A stretch of 64,000 nucleotides of DNA from Ensifer adhaerens. GTDB lineage: Bacteria; Pseudomonadota; Alphaproteobacteria; Rhizobiales; Rhizobiaceae. A program made the position numbers and the translations under genes. The notes below the pieces were generated by a model. That model searched no databases. It had not been told where the DNA came from and worked only from the letters and a program-made list of their open reading frames with translations. Within the stretch, counting starts at the first letter, position 1; every line of letters begins with the position of its first letter. The DNA lies in NCBI RefSeq assembly GCF_013283195.1, contig NZ_JABEKT010000001.1, forward strand, positions 718,795 to 782,794. Reading direction: 5' to 3'. Of this stretch, positions 53,809 to 63,342 are shown piece after piece.

Positions 53809-54585
53809 TCAGATTTTCCAGCCGGAATGCAGCGCTGCGATGCCGCCGGTGTAGTTGGTGAAGGAGACGCGGGAGAAGCCCGCCTCCTTGATCATGGCGG
53901 CAAAATCGCGCTGGTTCGGGAACTTGCGGATCGATTCCACCAGATACTGATAGGGCGCCTCGTCGCCGGTGATCAGCTTGCCGAACTTCGGGATCGCGTT
54001 GAACGACCAGGCATCGTAGATCCGGTCGAGAAGCGGCATCTCCACTTCGGAAAATTCGAGCACAAGCAGCCGCCCGCCACGCTTCAGCACCCGATAGGCT
54101 TCCTTGAGCGCGACATCGATGCGAGGCACGTTGCGGATGCCGAAGGCGATCGTGTAGGCGTCGAAGGAATTCGCCTCGAACGGCAGTTCCTCGGCATTGG
54201 CCTCGACGAAATCGAGATTGGCCGAAAGCTTCTTCTTCTCCGCCCGCTCGGCACCGACGGCAAGCATCGAGCCGTTGATGTCGAGGACCGTCGAATGCGC
54301 CTTGCGGTCGGAGGCTTCGATGATGCGGAAGGCGATGTCGCCGGTGCCGCCGGCAACGTCGAGCGTACGATAGCCCTCGCGGCGCGGCGGGTTGAGCGCG
54401 GCAATCATCGCATCCTTCCAGGCGCGGTGCAGCCCGGCCGACATCACGTCGTTCATGATGTCGTAGCGCTTGGCGACCTTATGGAAGACGTCATTGACGA
54501 GCGGCTGCTTTTCGCCCGTACCGACGTTGCGGAAACCGAAGGAGGTTTCCATGCCGCCATTGGCCGATACCCGCTGATCCGTCAT
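53809..54585 (-). CDS. ubiE: demethylmenaquinone/2-methoxy-6-polyprenyl-benzoquinol methyltransferase UbiE
   Basis: SAM-dependent C-methyltransferase of ubiquinone synthesis. 258 residues opening with [18 protein letters not shown]; the SAM motif is [14 protein letters not shown] and later motifs are [12 protein letters not shown] and [18 protein letters not shown]. The ATG at 54583-54585 gives the canonical N-terminus; a longer frame covers part of the divergent mutM region. Divergent from mutM with a 174-base gap. Confidence 0.96.
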   Translation of the reverse strand: MTDQRVSANGGMETSFGFRNVGTGEKQPLVNDVFHKVAKRYDIMNDVMSAGLHRAWKDAMIAALNPPRREGYRTLDVAGGTGDIAFRIIEASDRKAHSTVLDINGSMLAVGAERAEKKKLSANLDFVEANAEELPFEANSFDAYTIAFGIRNVPRIDVALKEAYRVLKRGGRLLVLEFSEVEMPLLDRIYDAWSFNAIPKFGKLITGDEAPYQYLVESIRKFPNQRDFAAMIKEAGFSRVSFTNYTGGIAALHSGWKI

Positions 54586-54759
54586 ACGAAAAACTCCACC
54601 TGAACCAATTTTGCCGGCACCATAGCGAAATCGCCCGGCCCGCGCTATCTCGGGGGCGGGGCCATGGCTGCGGCATAGCGCACCCCTATAGGATAAGTGG
54701 ACCGCCAAGGAAATGCCAACCGCCGGGCTTATGGTGGTTAAGAAAAAAGGAGACGACGG

Positions 54760-55650
54760 ATGCCGGAACTGCCGGAGGTCGAAACGGTGAAACGAGGCCT
54801 GGCGCCGACCATGGAAGGCGCGCTCCTCGTCAATGCGGAACTGCGCCGGCCGGATCTGCGGTTTCCTTTTCCCGTCGATTTTTCCTCGATTGTCGGCGGC
54901 CAGCGCATCGTCTCGCTGTCGCGCCGGGCAAAGTACCTGATGATCGATCTGGAAGCCGGCGATGTCATCATCGCCCATCTCGGCATGTCAGGCTCGTTCC
55001 GGATTGAGCAAGGGGCGCTGCCGGAAACACCGGGCGAATTTCACCACCCGCGTGGAAAGGACGAGAAACACGATCACGTGATCTTCCATCTGGAAGGTTC
55101 AGCCGGCCCGGCCCGCGTCATCTACAATGACCCGCGCCGTTTCGGCTTCATGGATCTGGCCCGCCGCGAGACGGTCTCGGCCCATGCCTTCCTTCGCGGG
55201 CTCGGCGAGGAGCCGACCGGCAACGCGCTCGACGCCGCCTATCTCGCCGGGCGTTTTGCCGGCAAGGCACAGCCCCTGAAGGCGGCCCTGCTCGACCAGA
55301 AGAACATTGCCGGCCTCGGCAACATCTATGTGTGCGAGGCGCTCTGGCGGTCTGGCCTGTCGCCGCTGAAGCCGGCCGGCGCGCTCGTCGACGGACAAGG
55401 CAAGGCCGGCTCGGCACTGCAGGACCTGACCGTTGCGATCCGCGAGGTCATTGCCGATGCCATCGCGGCGGGCGGTTCCTCGCTCAAGGATCACATTCAG
55501 GCCGACGGATCGCTCGGCTATTTCCAACATTCCTTTTCGGTCTACGACCGGGAAGGGGAGGCTTGCCGCACGCCCGGTTGCGGCGGTACGGTCGCCCGCA
55601 TCGTGCAGGCGGGACGCTCGACGTTCCATTGCCCGCGCTGCCAGAAATGA
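54760..55650 (+). CDS. mutM: formamidopyrimidine-DNA glycosylase
   Basis: Bifunctional glycosylase/AP lyase that removes 8-oxoguanine. 296 residues: N-terminal [13 protein letters not shown] with catalytic Pro after Met removal, the helix-two-turn-helix region ([19 protein letters not shown]), and a C-terminal zinc finger with four Cys ([15 protein letters not shown]). AAGGAG precedes the ATG at 54760. Head of a plus-strand block with echA; a perfect inverted repeat GGGTCC-GGCC-GGACCC follows its stop. Confidence 0.97.
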   Translation: MPELPEVETVKRGLAPTMEGALLVNAELRRPDLRFPFPVDFSSIVGGQRIVSLSRRAKYLMIDLEAGDVIIAHLGMSGSFRIEQGALPETPGEFHHPRGKDEKHDHVIFHLEGSAGPARVIYNDPRRFGFMDLARRETVSAHAFLRGLGEEPTGNALDAAYLAGRFAGKAQPLKAALLDQKNIAGLGNIYVCEALWRSGLSPLKPAGALVDGQGKAGSALQDLTVAIREVIADAIAAGGSSLKDHIQADGSLGYFQHSFSVYDREGEACRTPGCGGTVARIVQAGRSTFHCPRCQK

Positions 55651-55704
55651 ACAGGAGGGGTCCGGCCGGACCCTGCCGCTGACACGAATTCGGAGGAGAC
55701 GAGA

Positions 55705-56478
55705 ATGAGTTACGAGACGCTGCTGGTCGAGACGCGCGGACGCGTGGGCCTGGTCACGCTCAATCGCCCGCAGGCACTGAATGCACTGAACTCGACCGTG
55801 ATGCGCGAGCTCGCCGCGGTGCTGAAGGCATTCGATGCCGACAAGGAGATCGGCGCCGTCGTCCTCACCGGTTCCGAAAAGGCTTTCGCCGCCGGTGCCG
55901 ACATCAAGGAGATGCAGACGCTCGATTTCGTCGACGGCTATCTCGGTGATTTCATCGGCGGCTGGGACCAGGTGGCCGCCGCCCGCAAGCCGGTCATTGC
56001 TGCCGTCTCCGGCTATGCGCTTGGCGGCGGGTGCGAGCTGGCGATGATGTGCGACATCATCATTGCCTCCGAGACCGCAAAATTCGGTCAGCCGGAAATC
56101 ACGCTGGGCGTCATCCCCGGCATGGGCGGATCGCAGCGCCTCACCCGGGCCGTCGGCAAGGCCAAGGCCATGGATCTGGTCCTGACCGGACGGATGATGG
56201 ACGCGACCGAGGCGGAACGCGCAGGACTCGTTTCGCGTGTGGTGGCACCGGAAAAATTGATGGAGGAAGCGCTGGCTGCTGCCGAGAAGATCGCGTCGTT
56301 CTCGCTGCCGGCGGTGATGATGGCCAAGGAGGCCGTCAATCGCTCCCTGGAGGTCACGCTGGCCGAAGGCCTGCGGTTTGAACGCCGGCTTTTCCATTCG
56401 CTGTTTGCGACGCAAGACCAGAAGGAAGGCATGGCCGCCTTTGCCGCCAAGCGCAAGGCGGAGTTCAAACACAGGTAG
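55705..56478 (+). CDS. enoyl-CoA hydratase
   Basis: 257-residue crotonase-fold enzyme that hydrates trans-2-enoyl-CoA, likely in fatty-acid beta-oxidation. The oxyanion-hole segments are [12 protein letters not shown] and [16 protein letters not shown]; the two catalytic glutamates are expected in [12 protein letters not shown] and AERAGLV. Opening [19 protein letters not shown] fits the family. GGAGGAGACGAG precedes the start. Between mutM and rpsT, an order common in rhizobia. Confidence 0.93.
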   Translation: MSYETLLVETRGRVGLVTLNRPQALNALNSTVMRELAAVLKAFDADKEIGAVVLTGSEKAFAAGADIKEMQTLDFVDGYLGDFIGGWDQVAAARKPVIAAVSGYALGGGCELAMMCDIIIASETAKFGQPEITLGVIPGMGGSQRLTRAVGKAKAMDLVLTGRMMDATEAERAGLVSRVVAPEKLMEEALAAAEKIASFSLPAVMMAKEAVNRSLEVTLAEGLRFERRLFHSLFATQDQKEGMAAFAAKRKAEFKHR

Positions 56479-56670
56479 ATCAGGGGCCGACGCGCAGTTT
56501 TCTCCAAATTGCGCGTTGACGGGGCGGCTGTTTCTCGTTATATGCCGCCCTCAGTTTGGAACGCCAAATCTGGGCTTTCCGATAATGCTCCCGAATTGCT
56601 TTGATGACAGGTCGCAGTGACCCGGCACGGCGAGGGCGGAGTTCATGTCAGTTTTCGAAGAGAGGCATCA

Positions 56671-56937
56671 ATGGCCAATACAACTTCGGCGAAAAAGGCG
56701 ACCCGCAAGATCGCACGCCGCACTGCAGTGAACAAAGCCCGTCGTTCGCGCGTCCGTAACTTCGTCCGCAAGGTCGAAGAAGCGATCGCAACCGGCGATC
56801 AGGCCGTCGCAGCCGCCGCTCTGAAGGCCGCTCAGCCCGAGCTGATGCGTGCTGCCACCAAGGGCGTGCTGCATTCCAACACCGCTTCGCGTAAGGTTTC
56901 GCGCCTTGCACAGCGCGTGAAGGCGCTTTCGGCCTAA
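56671..56937 (+). CDS. rpsT: 30S ribosomal protein S20
   Basis: 88-residue small-subunit protein. Start [20 protein letters not shown] with the typical lysine/arginine-rich helices, and C-terminal [18 protein letters not shown]. Start at 56671 preceded by AGAGGCATCA. Followed by a strong terminator; upstream of dnaA as usual in rhizobia. Confidence 0.98.
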   Translation: MANTTSAKKATRKIARRTAVNKARRSRVRNFVRKVEEAIATGDQAVAAAALKAAQPELMRAATKGVLHSNTASRKVSRLAQRVKALSA

Positions 56938-56962
56938 TCCGGCTAATAAAAATCTGTTAATT

Positions 56963-56991
56963 GAGAGCCCGGCCCTTGCGCCGGGCTTTCT
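56963..56991 (+). terminator. Rho-independent terminator of rpsT
   Basis: AGCCCGG pairs with CCGGGCT around an 8-nt loop, followed by TTCTC; about 26 bases past the stop. Confidence 0.75.
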
Positions 56992-57139
56992 CGATTCATA
57001 CATCTGTCACAGCGATGGTTAACCTGCGCAGTGTTTCTCGTGTCAATGTGATGACAGAATTTCTATAGTCATTTCAGATGCTTACGAGAGGTCCTTGGCA
57101 AAAGGGTGTCTCTGACTGGGGGTCTTCTGGGCCCATGAT

Positions 57140-57267
57140 GAGTCAAGAGAATTTTTATTTTTTTTCTTTTTCGCCAGCTAATCAAAGAGCTGAAAATCAA
57201 AACCCTTGATTCAACAGCGATTCTTCCCGGACTCGGATTGCGGCAAGCAAATGGCGGGATGAGAGTC
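57140..57267. promoter_or_regulatory. cluster of CcrM-type GANTC sites upstream of dnaA
   Basis: GANTC at 57140, 57208, 57219, 57230 and 57263, plus one at 56993. The three at 57208, 57219 and 57230 are exactly 11 bases apart, about one helical turn. CcrM methylates these and, in Caulobacter, controls dnaA transcription by hemimethylation; here it is inferred. Confidence 0.6.
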
Positions 57268-57302
57268 AACGGGCAGCGCTTAAGGTTGCGTAAAAATCGC
57301 GA

Positions 57303-57331
57303 TTGATCTTGCCCATCGATCCTGCCTAAAT
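57303..57331 (+). promoter_or_regulatory. candidate dnaA promoter
   Basis: TTGATC, 17 bases, CTAAAT, close to the Sinorhizobium sigma70 pattern TTGAC-N17-CTATAT. It lies 9 bases after the CtrA-like pair and just past the GANTC cluster. The dnaA start is 545 bases downstream. Confidence 0.35.
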
Positions 57332-57875
57332 GCCCTCCACAGGGGACACGGACCATATCTGTAAAGGGAAGTGCGGAGGCCATTTCAACGAGATGGTTTC
57401 AGGCTTTCTGTTCCCTGTATCAGGGCGGCTCCACGTCGTTCAATCAGACATGTCGAGGACGAAAAACCGGATGGACCAACCATTCCGGACGAGGACCTTT
57501 CGACTTCTGGTTGCCGGTGGCGCCGCGCCTCAAAGTCAGGTGCAAGCGGTGCCTGACGCGAGGCAGAATCCAGCGCTCGACTGTCCGCTTCGTACGAGGG
57601 TGCGAGACAGTTGTTGACGAGGAGGAGGATCCGGCACGGTCCAGGGCGGACCGGGGGATTTGTTGACATTGAGGCGCGAGGGGACATCAGCCGGCCGATA
57701 AGGTCTGGCAGGTGCGCGTAGCGCGCAACCGGTCGGGAGATGAGGAGCCCGGTTGGATTGCGACTGTGACGTTCGGCGAAGCGGCATGACCTCCATGAGG
57801 AAGCTGTGGGTGCCGGACATAAGAGATGGGGCCGGCAGAGATGACGGCGTCTGAACATAATCGGAAGGCGGCAAA

Positions 57876-59423
57876 ATGCAGATGAATTTGGCGACGGCGG
57901 CGGGCGCGTTTCAAAAGGACGGCGACGCGTTTCAGGCCGGAAGCAATCTATCTCAGGCGGCGGGGGATAAGCACGACATGAGGCATGACGCACTGTTCGA
58001 GCGGGTGAGTGCGCGTTTGAAAGCCCAGGTCGGTCCCGATGTCTTCGCCAGCTGGTTTGGGCGTCTGAAGCTCCATTCGACTTCCAAGAGCGTCGTGCGC
58101 CTTTCGGTTCCCACGACATTCCTGAAATCCTGGATCAACAACCGTTATCTCGATCTCATCACCCAGATCTTCCAGCAGGAAGACGGTGAAATCCTGAAGG
58201 TGGAAATCCTGGTGCGCACCGCCACCCGTGGCGCTCGCCCGGTTTCGCAGGAAGAAGCGCTGCCGCAGGCGACGGAAACGACCCCGGCAACACCGGCACG
58301 CCGTCCGACTTCGGCCCAGTCCGTCGCTTCGGTCGCGGCCACGACGGTTGCCAGCGTGCAACGGCCGACCCAGGCGCCGCTTTTCGGCTCGCCGCTCGAT
58401 CAGCGCTACACCTTTGACAGCTTCGTGGAAGGCTCTTCCAACCGCGTTGCGCTTGCAGCCGCCCGCACGATCGCGGAAGCCGGCGCCGGTGCCGTGCGCT
58501 TCAACCCGCTGTTCATTCATTCGAGCGTCGGCCTCGGCAAGACTCACCTTCTGCAGGCGATCGCCATCCAGGCACTGCAGAGCGCCCGCGCTCCGCGCGT
58601 CGTCTATCTGACAGCCGAATACTTCATGTGGCGCTTTGCCACCGCGATCCGCGACAACGACGCGCTGTCGCTCAAGGAGTCGCTGCGCAACATTGATCTT
58701 CTTGTCATCGACGACATGCAGTTCCTGCAGGGTAAGTCGATCCAGCACGAATTCTGCCATCTTCTCAACATGCTGCTCGACTCCGCCAAGCAGGTCGTCG
58801 TTGCCGCCGACCGCGCCCCTTGGGAGCTGGAATCGCTCGATAGCCGCGTTCGTTCGCGCCTGCAGGGCGGTGTCGCCATCGAGATGGACGGCCCCGACTA
58901 CGACATGCGCCTCGAAATGCTGAAGCGCCGTCTCGACTGCGCCCGCCAGGACGATACCTCGCTGGATATCCCCGGCGACATCCTGAGCCATGTTGCCCGC
59001 AACGTCACGGCCAGCGGTCGCGAGCTGGAAGGCGCCTTCAACCAGTTGCTTTTCCGCCGCTCGTTCGAGCCGCAGCTGTCGATCGAACGGGTCGATGAAC
59101 TGCTCGGGCATCTCGTCAACGCCGGCGAGCCGCGCCGCGTCCGCATCGAAGACATCCAGCGCGTCGTTGCCAAGCATTACAACGTTTCGCGCCAGGAGCT
59201 GGTTTCGAACCGCCGCACCCGCGTCATCGTCAAGCCGCGTCAGATCGCCATGTATCTGTCGAAGACGCTGACGCCGCGCTCCTTCCCGGAAATCGGTCGT
59301 CGCTTCGGTGGTCGCGATCACACCACCGTTCTGCATGCCGTGCGCAAGATCGAAGAGCTGATCTCCGGCGATACCAAGCTTAGCCACGAGATCGAGCTTC
59401 TGAAGCGCCTGATCAACGAATAG
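57876..59423 (+). CDS. dnaA: chromosomal replication initiator protein DnaA
   Basis: AAA+ ATPase that binds DnaA boxes and unwinds the origin. 515 residues: N-terminal DnaB/DiaA-interacting domain (about 40-110, [15 protein letters not shown]), variable linker (115-170), AAA+ core with Walker [12 protein letters not shown] and Walker [14 protein letters not shown], and the C-terminal box-binding domain with signature [18 protein letters not shown]. Preceded by GGAAGGCGGCAAA. An in-frame ATG at 57882 is an alternative start. Followed by a perfect terminator. Confidence 0.98.
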   Translation: MQMNLATAAGAFQKDGDAFQAGSNLSQAAGDKHDMRHDALFERVSARLKAQVGPDVFASWFGRLKLHSTSKSVVRLSVPTTFLKSWINNRYLDLITQIFQQEDGEILKVEILVRTATRGARPVSQEEALPQATETTPATPARRPTSAQSVASVAATTVASVQRPTQAPLFGSPLDQRYTFDSFVEGSSNRVALAAARTIAEAGAGAVRFNPLFIHSSVGLGKTHLLQAIAIQALQSARAPRVVYLTAEYFMWRFATAIRDNDALSLKESLRNIDLLVIDDMQFLQGKSIQHEFCHLLNMLLDSAKQVVVAADRAPWELESLDSRVRSRLQGGVAIEMDGPDYDMRLEMLKRRLDCARQDDTSLDIPGDILSHVARNVTASGRELEGAFNQLLFRRSFEPQLSIERVDELLGHLVNAGEPRRVRIEDIQRVVAKHYNVSRQELVSNRRTRVIVKPRQIAMYLSKTLTPRSFPEIGRRFGGRDHTTVLHAVRKIEELISGDTKLSHEIELLKRLINE

Positions 59424-59450
59424 GCGTTGGACGCGCTTTCGAATTGAGCC

Positions 59451-59474
59451 AAAAGCCCGGGAAACCGGGCTTTT
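59451..59474. terminator. bidirectional terminator between dnaA and the LysR gene
   Basis: AAAAGCCCGG pairs perfectly with CCGGGCTTTT around GAAA; T runs on both strands serve dnaA and the convergent LysR gene. Confidence 0.9.
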
Positions 59475-59480
59475 GCAGTT

Positions 59481-60362
59481 TCAGGCGCCGCGCGCCTGCT
59501 CGACGATCCACGCGCGGAACGCGGCGACCGCCGGCCGATCGAGCGCCGATGGCGGGTAGACCAGGTGATATGCGAGGTCTGTTGCAATCCCGATCGGAAA
59601 GGGTGCGACCAGCACGCCCTCGGCAAGCTCGCGCGAGACCAGCGACAGTCGCACGAGAGCGACGCCATCGCCGGCTCTCGCCGCTTCGATGGCGCCGTTG
59701 CTGTTGACGAACACCGGGCCACGCGTCGTCTCGACGCCTTCGGCGCCGACCGCCTCAAGCCACAGCTGCCAATCCAGCCTCTGGACATCATGCAGCAGCA
59801 CATGGGCCGACAGGTCTGTTGGCGTGGCGAGCGGCCGCTTGCGGGCGAGCGCCGCATTGACCACCGGCACCAACTCGTCGTCGATCAGCCGCTCACTCGC
59901 CAGGCCCTCGTAGCGACCGAAGCCATGACGGATGGCGATATCGACGCCATCGGATACGAAGTCGGTCAGCCGGTTTGACGCGCTGATGCGTACATCGATG
60001 CCGTTGAGAAGTTGCTCGAAATCGCAGATGCGCGGCACCAGCCATTGGGCGGCAAATGTTGGCGTGCAGCTCACCGTCAGCACCGGCATACGATTTCGTG
60101 CCGTCAGTTCCTCGGTCGCCTCCCGCATCATCCGGAAAGCGCGGCGCAGTGTCGAAAAATACGTACTGCCATCCTCGGTCAGGGCCAGTTGTCGCGGTCG
60201 CCGCTCAAACAGCGTCACGCCCAGCGCCTGTTCCAGCTCGCGCACCTGAAGGCTGACGGCGCCGGGCGTGACGCTAAGCTCGCGCGCAGCCAGAGTGACG
60301 CTCAGATGCCGGGCGGCGGCTTCGAAGGCCCTGAGGGCCGCGAGGGGTGGAAGTGAGGTCAT
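59481..60362 (-). CDS. LysR family transcriptional regulator (GcvA-like)
   Basis: 293 residues: an N-terminal winged helix-turn-helix (LRAFEAAARHLSVTLAARELSVTPGAVSLQVRELEQALGVTLF, of which the middle is the recognition helix) and a C-terminal substrate-binding domain (PVLTVSCTPTFAAQWLVPRI onward). GcvA-type features include RRPRQLALTEDG. Divergent from the EamA exporter, so likely its activator or repressor. An 11-base palindrome lies in the shared gap. Confidence 0.9.
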   Translation of the reverse strand: MTSLPPLAALRAFEAAARHLSVTLAARELSVTPGAVSLQVRELEQALGVTLFERRPRQLALTEDGSTYFSTLRRAFRMMREATEELTARNRMPVLTVSCTPTFAAQWLVPRICDFEQLLNGIDVRISASNRLTDFVSDGVDIAIRHGFGRYEGLASERLIDDELVPVVNAALARKRPLATPTDLSAHVLLHDVQRLDWQLWLEAVGAEGVETTRGPVFVNSNGAIEAARAGDGVALVRLSLVSRELAEGVLVAPFPIGIATDLAYHLVYPPSALDRPAVAAFRAWIVEQARGA

Positions 60363-60405
60363 GATGATTTAGCCAAACTCAATCATATAGAGAGGAATGC
60401 TCGTT

Positions 60406-60416
60406 TGATTAAATCA
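60406..60416. promoter_or_regulatory. palindrome in the LysR/EamA shared promoter
   Basis: TGATT-A-AATCA, perfect 5-bp arms, between the divergent LysR regulator and exporter. LysR sites are T-N11-A dyads, which this could contain; evidence is weak. Confidence 0.35.
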
Positions 60417-60508
60417 TAACACACTGACAATATTCATGTAAATTCCATGATCAATGACGCGATCATGGAGGCGCGAGTGAGAAAATAAATCATGGAAGGG
60501 GTGCGAAG

Positions 60509-61471
60509 ATGTCTGGACCGGCGAATGCAAAGGTGATGGGGCCCGGCGAGTGGGCCATGCTGATCGCCCTGTCCATGTTGTGGGGCGGCTCGTTTTTCTT
60601 CGTCGGCGTCGCCGTCAAGGCGCTGCCGCCGTTTACCATAGTTGCGCTGCGGGTCGTCCTTGCGGCGGCGGCGCTCCTCATCTTCCTGCGCTTCACGGGT
60701 CGCAGGATGCCGGGCGACCCGCGCATCTGGCTTGCCTTCTTCGGTATGGGCCTGCTCAACAATCTGATCCCGTTTTCGCTGATCGTCTGGGGACAGACCC
60801 ATATCGGCAGCGGCCTTGCTTCGATCCTCAACGCCACCACGCCGCTCTTCGGCGTCGTCGTCGCCCATCTGCTGACCGACGACGAAAAACTGACTGCCAA
60901 CAAGCTCACCGGCGTGCTGATCGGTTTTCTCGGTGTGGCCGTGATGATCGGCCCGGCAGCGCTCGGTGGCCTTGGCTCCAACGTGCTGGCACAATTCGCC
61001 GTGCTGGGCGCTGCGCTTTCCTATGCCTTTGCCGGCGTTTTTGCCCGCCGTTTCAAGCGCATGGGTGTGGCCCCCATCGTCACCGCGACCGGGCAGGTCA
61101 GTGCGTCGAGCCTCATGCTGGTGCCGATCGCGCTGCTCGTCGATCGTCCCTGGGCGTTGACCGCGCCGGGCCTTGAGGTGTGGGGTGCAATCGTCGGCAT
61201 CGCCCTGATCTCGACGGCGCTTGCCTATGTGCTGTTTTTCCGCATCCTCGAAACGGCTGGTGTGACCAACCTGATGCTGGTGACGTTCCTGATCCCGGTC
61301 AGCGCCATTCTACTCGGCGCCCTGTTTCTCGGCGAAACCCTCGAGCCCAAGCACGTCTTCGGCATGGCGTTGATCGCAGCCGGCCTTGCCGCCATCGATG
61401 GCCGTCTGTTGCGGCGTTTCCGCCGCAAGACACCGGTCGACCCTGATCTCGCCTGCGGTGAAAATATCTGA
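60509..61471 (+). CDS. EamA/DMT family transporter
   Basis: 320-residue exporter with two EamA repeats and about ten helices. First repeat begins EWAMLIALSMLWGGSFFFVG; second repeat near NVLAQFAVLGAALSYAFAGVF with a LGALFLGETLEPKH loop. GAAGGGG precedes the ATG; the in-frame ATG at 60536 could be the true start of the core. Regulated by the divergent LysR gene by position. Confidence 0.88.
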   Translation: MSGPANAKVMGPGEWAMLIALSMLWGGSFFFVGVAVKALPPFTIVALRVVLAAAALLIFLRFTGRRMPGDPRIWLAFFGMGLLNNLIPFSLIVWGQTHIGSGLASILNATTPLFGVVVAHLLTDDEKLTANKLTGVLIGFLGVAVMIGPAALGGLGSNVLAQFAVLGAALSYAFAGVFARRFKRMGVAPIVTATGQVSASSLMLVPIALLVDRPWALTAPGLEVWGAIVGIALISTALAYVLFFRILETAGVTNLMLVTFLIPVSAILLGALFLGETLEPKHVFGMALIAAGLAAIDGRLLRRFRRKTPVDPDLACGENI

Positions 61472-61568
61472 AATCGACTGCTTTTGCTGATGATCGCGGC
61501 GGTGCGCAGGTACGCGCCGCGATCTTCGTGTCTGAACCCGCGGTTGCGGGTATTTTTTTTGTCAACGC

Positions 61569-61595
61569 TGTCGACTATCTCTTCTTCAGATCGTC
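61569..61595 (+). promoter_or_regulatory. ECF42-type promoter before the YCII-sigma operon
   Basis: TGTCGA, 17-base spacer, CGTC. I recall ECF42 targets having TGTCGA at -35 and CG(A/T)C at -10. The same layout occurs before the SRPBCC gene. It lies 27 bases from the YCII start. Confidence 0.6.
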
Positions 61596-61621
61596 CTTGT
61601 ATCAGGAGCAGGAGAGTTCCA

Positions 61622-61996
61622 ATGCTTTACGCCGTATTTTGCTACAACCAGGAAGACGTGACCGCCAACTGGTCGAAGGAAGAGGACGACAAGGTCATGC
61701 GCGACCTTGCCGCCGTCCAGCGCAAATATGGCGATGCCGGCAAGCTCGGGCCGGTGGCCCGCTTGCTGCCGACCACGGCGGCGACCACCCTGCGTCATAG
61801 CCCCAGCGAAACTGTCGTGATCGACGGTCCGTTCGCCGAAACGAAGGAGCAGCTGCTCGGCTTCTATGTGGTCGATTGCGCGTCGCTCGACGAAGCGCTC
61901 GACTTCGCCCGCGAACTGAGTGCTGCCAATCCTGCAACCGGCTCCTATGAAATTCGTCCCCTTGCCATCTACAAGCCAAGTGAGCTTCCCGCATGA
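61622..61996 (+). CDS. YCII/DGPF domain protein
   Basis: 124-residue YCII-related protein with the DGPF motif (IDGPFAETKEQLLGFYVVDC). Opening MLYAVFCYNQEDVTANWSKE is typical. Such proteins are small enzymes or regulators commonly found beside ECF42 sigma factors. AGGAG is 8 bases upstream. Its TGA overlaps the sigma-factor ATG (ATGA), so the two are translationally coupled. Confidence 0.92.
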   Translation: MLYAVFCYNQEDVTANWSKEEDDKVMRDLAAVQRKYGDAGKLGPVARLLPTTAATTLRHSPSETVVIDGPFAETKEQLLGFYVVDCASLDEALDFARELSAANPATGSYEIRPLAIYKPSELPA

Positions 61997-63267
61997 CAGA
62001 CACGACCTGGATCGACCTCGCACTTGTTTCCGCTCGGCCGCAGGCAATGGGCGCGCTTCTGCGCTATTTCCGCAATCTCGATACGGCCGAGGAAGCATTT
62101 CAGGAGGCCTGTATCCGGGCATTGAAGGCGTGGCCGAAAAGCGGCCCGCCGCGCGATCCGGCCGCCTGGCTGATCTTCGTCGGCCGCAATAGCGGCATCG
62201 ACAAGGTACGCCGCCAGTCGCGCGAGACCGCGCTGCCGCCAGAGGAATTGCTGTCGGATCTCGAGGATCAGGAGAGCGATCTGGCCGACCGGCTGGACGG
62301 CTCGCACTATCGCGACGATATCCTCAAGCTCCTGTTTGTCTGCAGCAATCCGGTTCTGCCGGCAACGCAGCAGATCGCGCTGGCGCTGCGCATCGTCTCC
62401 GGCCTTACGGTCAAGCAGATTGCCCGCGCCTTCCTCGTCGGCGAGGCGGCGATGGAGCAGCGCATCACCCGGGCAAAGGCCCGCGTCGCTGCCGCCGGCA
62501 TCGAATTCGAAACGCCTGATGCGGCCGATCGCTCGGAGCGGCTGGCGGCCGTCGCAACGATGATCTACCTGGTCTTCAACGAGGGCTATTCGGCGATGAA
62601 CGGGCCGGACAGCGTCTCGGCCGATCTTTGCGAGGAGGCGATCCGGCTCGCGCGGCTGCTGTTGCGGCTGTTCCCCTCCGAGCCTGAAATGATGGGGCTG
62701 ACGGCGCTGCTCCTCCTGCAGCATTCACGCTCGCGTGCGCGCTTCGATGCTGATGGCGGCATCATCCTGCTCGACGATCAGGATCGCAGCCTCTGGAAGA
62801 AGCCGCTGACCACCGAGGCGCTGGCGATGATCGACAAGGCCGTGCGCCATCGCCAGCCCGGTCCCTACCAGATCCAGGCGGCGATCGCCGCGCTGCATGC
62901 GCGGGCGACGCGCCCTGAGGAAACCGACTGGGAAGAGATCGACCTGCTCTACCAGGCGCTGGAACGGTTGCAGCCGTCACCGGTGATCACGCTCAACCGC
63001 GCGGTTGCGGTGTCGAAGCGGGATGGGCCGGAGGCAGCCCTCGCATTGATCGAGCCACTTGCCGAAAAACTCGCAAGCTATTTCTACTTCCATGGGTTGA
63101 AGGGGGCGCTGCTGAAACAGGCAGGCCGGGTCCGCGAGGCGCGCGTCGCCTTCGACCGTGCGATCGCCCTTGCCACCAACGCCGCAGAAGCCTCCCACAT
63201 CCGCATGCAACTCGATCATCTGTGCAAGGATGAGTGCGACAAAGACCTCGCAAAAGAAAAAAGATAA
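61993..63267 (+). CDS. ECF RNA polymerase sigma factor with C-terminal extension (ECF42-like)
   Basis: 424 residues, far longer than a normal ECF sigma factor (about 180). Sigma region 2 is near residues 10-75 (LRYFRNLDTAEEAFQEACIR), region 4 near residues 120-165 with LTVKQIARAFLVGEAAMEQRI, and residues 180-424 form a helical, TPR-like extension (VFNEGYSAMNGPDSVSADLC; YQALERLQPSPVITLNRAVA). The coupled YCII gene and matched promoters support group ECF42. The extension is thought to modulate activity. No anti-sigma factor is visible. Confidence 0.9.
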   Translation: MTDTTWIDLALVSARPQAMGALLRYFRNLDTAEEAFQEACIRALKAWPKSGPPRDPAAWLIFVGRNSGIDKVRRQSRETALPPEELLSDLEDQESDLADRLDGSHYRDDILKLLFVCSNPVLPATQQIALALRIVSGLTVKQIARAFLVGEAAMEQRITRAKARVAAAGIEFETPDAADRSERLAAVATMIYLVFNEGYSAMNGPDSVSADLCEEAIRLARLLLRLFPSEPEMMGLTALLLLQHSRSRARFDADGGIILLDDQDRSLWKKPLTTEALAMIDKAVRHRQPGPYQIQAAIAALHARATRPEETDWEEIDLLYQALERLQPSPVITLNRAVAVSKRDGPEAALALIEPLAEKLASYFYFHGLKGALLKQAGRVREARVAFDRAIALATNAAEASHIRMQLDHLCKDECDKDLAKEKR

Positions 63268-63283
63268 AAATCCTGTCGGCGGT

Positions 63284-63310
63284 TGTCGGAACCGTCGCTG
63301 CAACTTCGTC
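63284..63310 (+). promoter_or_regulatory. second ECF42-type promoter, before the SRPBCC gene
   Basis: TGTCGG, 17-base spacer, CGTC: the same spacing and -10 as at 61569. It lies in the 75-base gap after the sigma gene and 33 bases before the SRPBCC start. Confidence 0.55.
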
Positions 63311-63342
63311 CTTGGAATGAACCCGCTGACGGAGTTGCTAAA

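Larger units (their letters stand above)
56938..57875. other. 938-base rpsT-dnaA intergenic region
   Basis: No supported gene. In order: the rpsT terminator, six GANTC sites (one at 56993, five within 57140-57267), an AT-rich poly-T tract near 57150-57175, a CtrA-like pair TTAA-N7-TAAA at 57280-57294, a sigma70-like promoter at 57303-57331, then about 540 GC-rich bases forming the dnaA leader. No run of strong DnaA boxes was seen, so it does not look like oriC. Confidence 0.6.

Noticed and set aside
56938-57875. Chromosomal origin (oriC) next to dnaA
   Set aside because: No cluster of TTATCCACA-type boxes was found, and the origin is known to lie elsewhere (hemE side) in related bacteria.
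57385-58119. 244-codon minus-strand frame over the dnaA leader
   Set aside because: Antisense to dnaA and to a GC-rich leader, Arg/Pro/Ser-rich, without conserved motifs.
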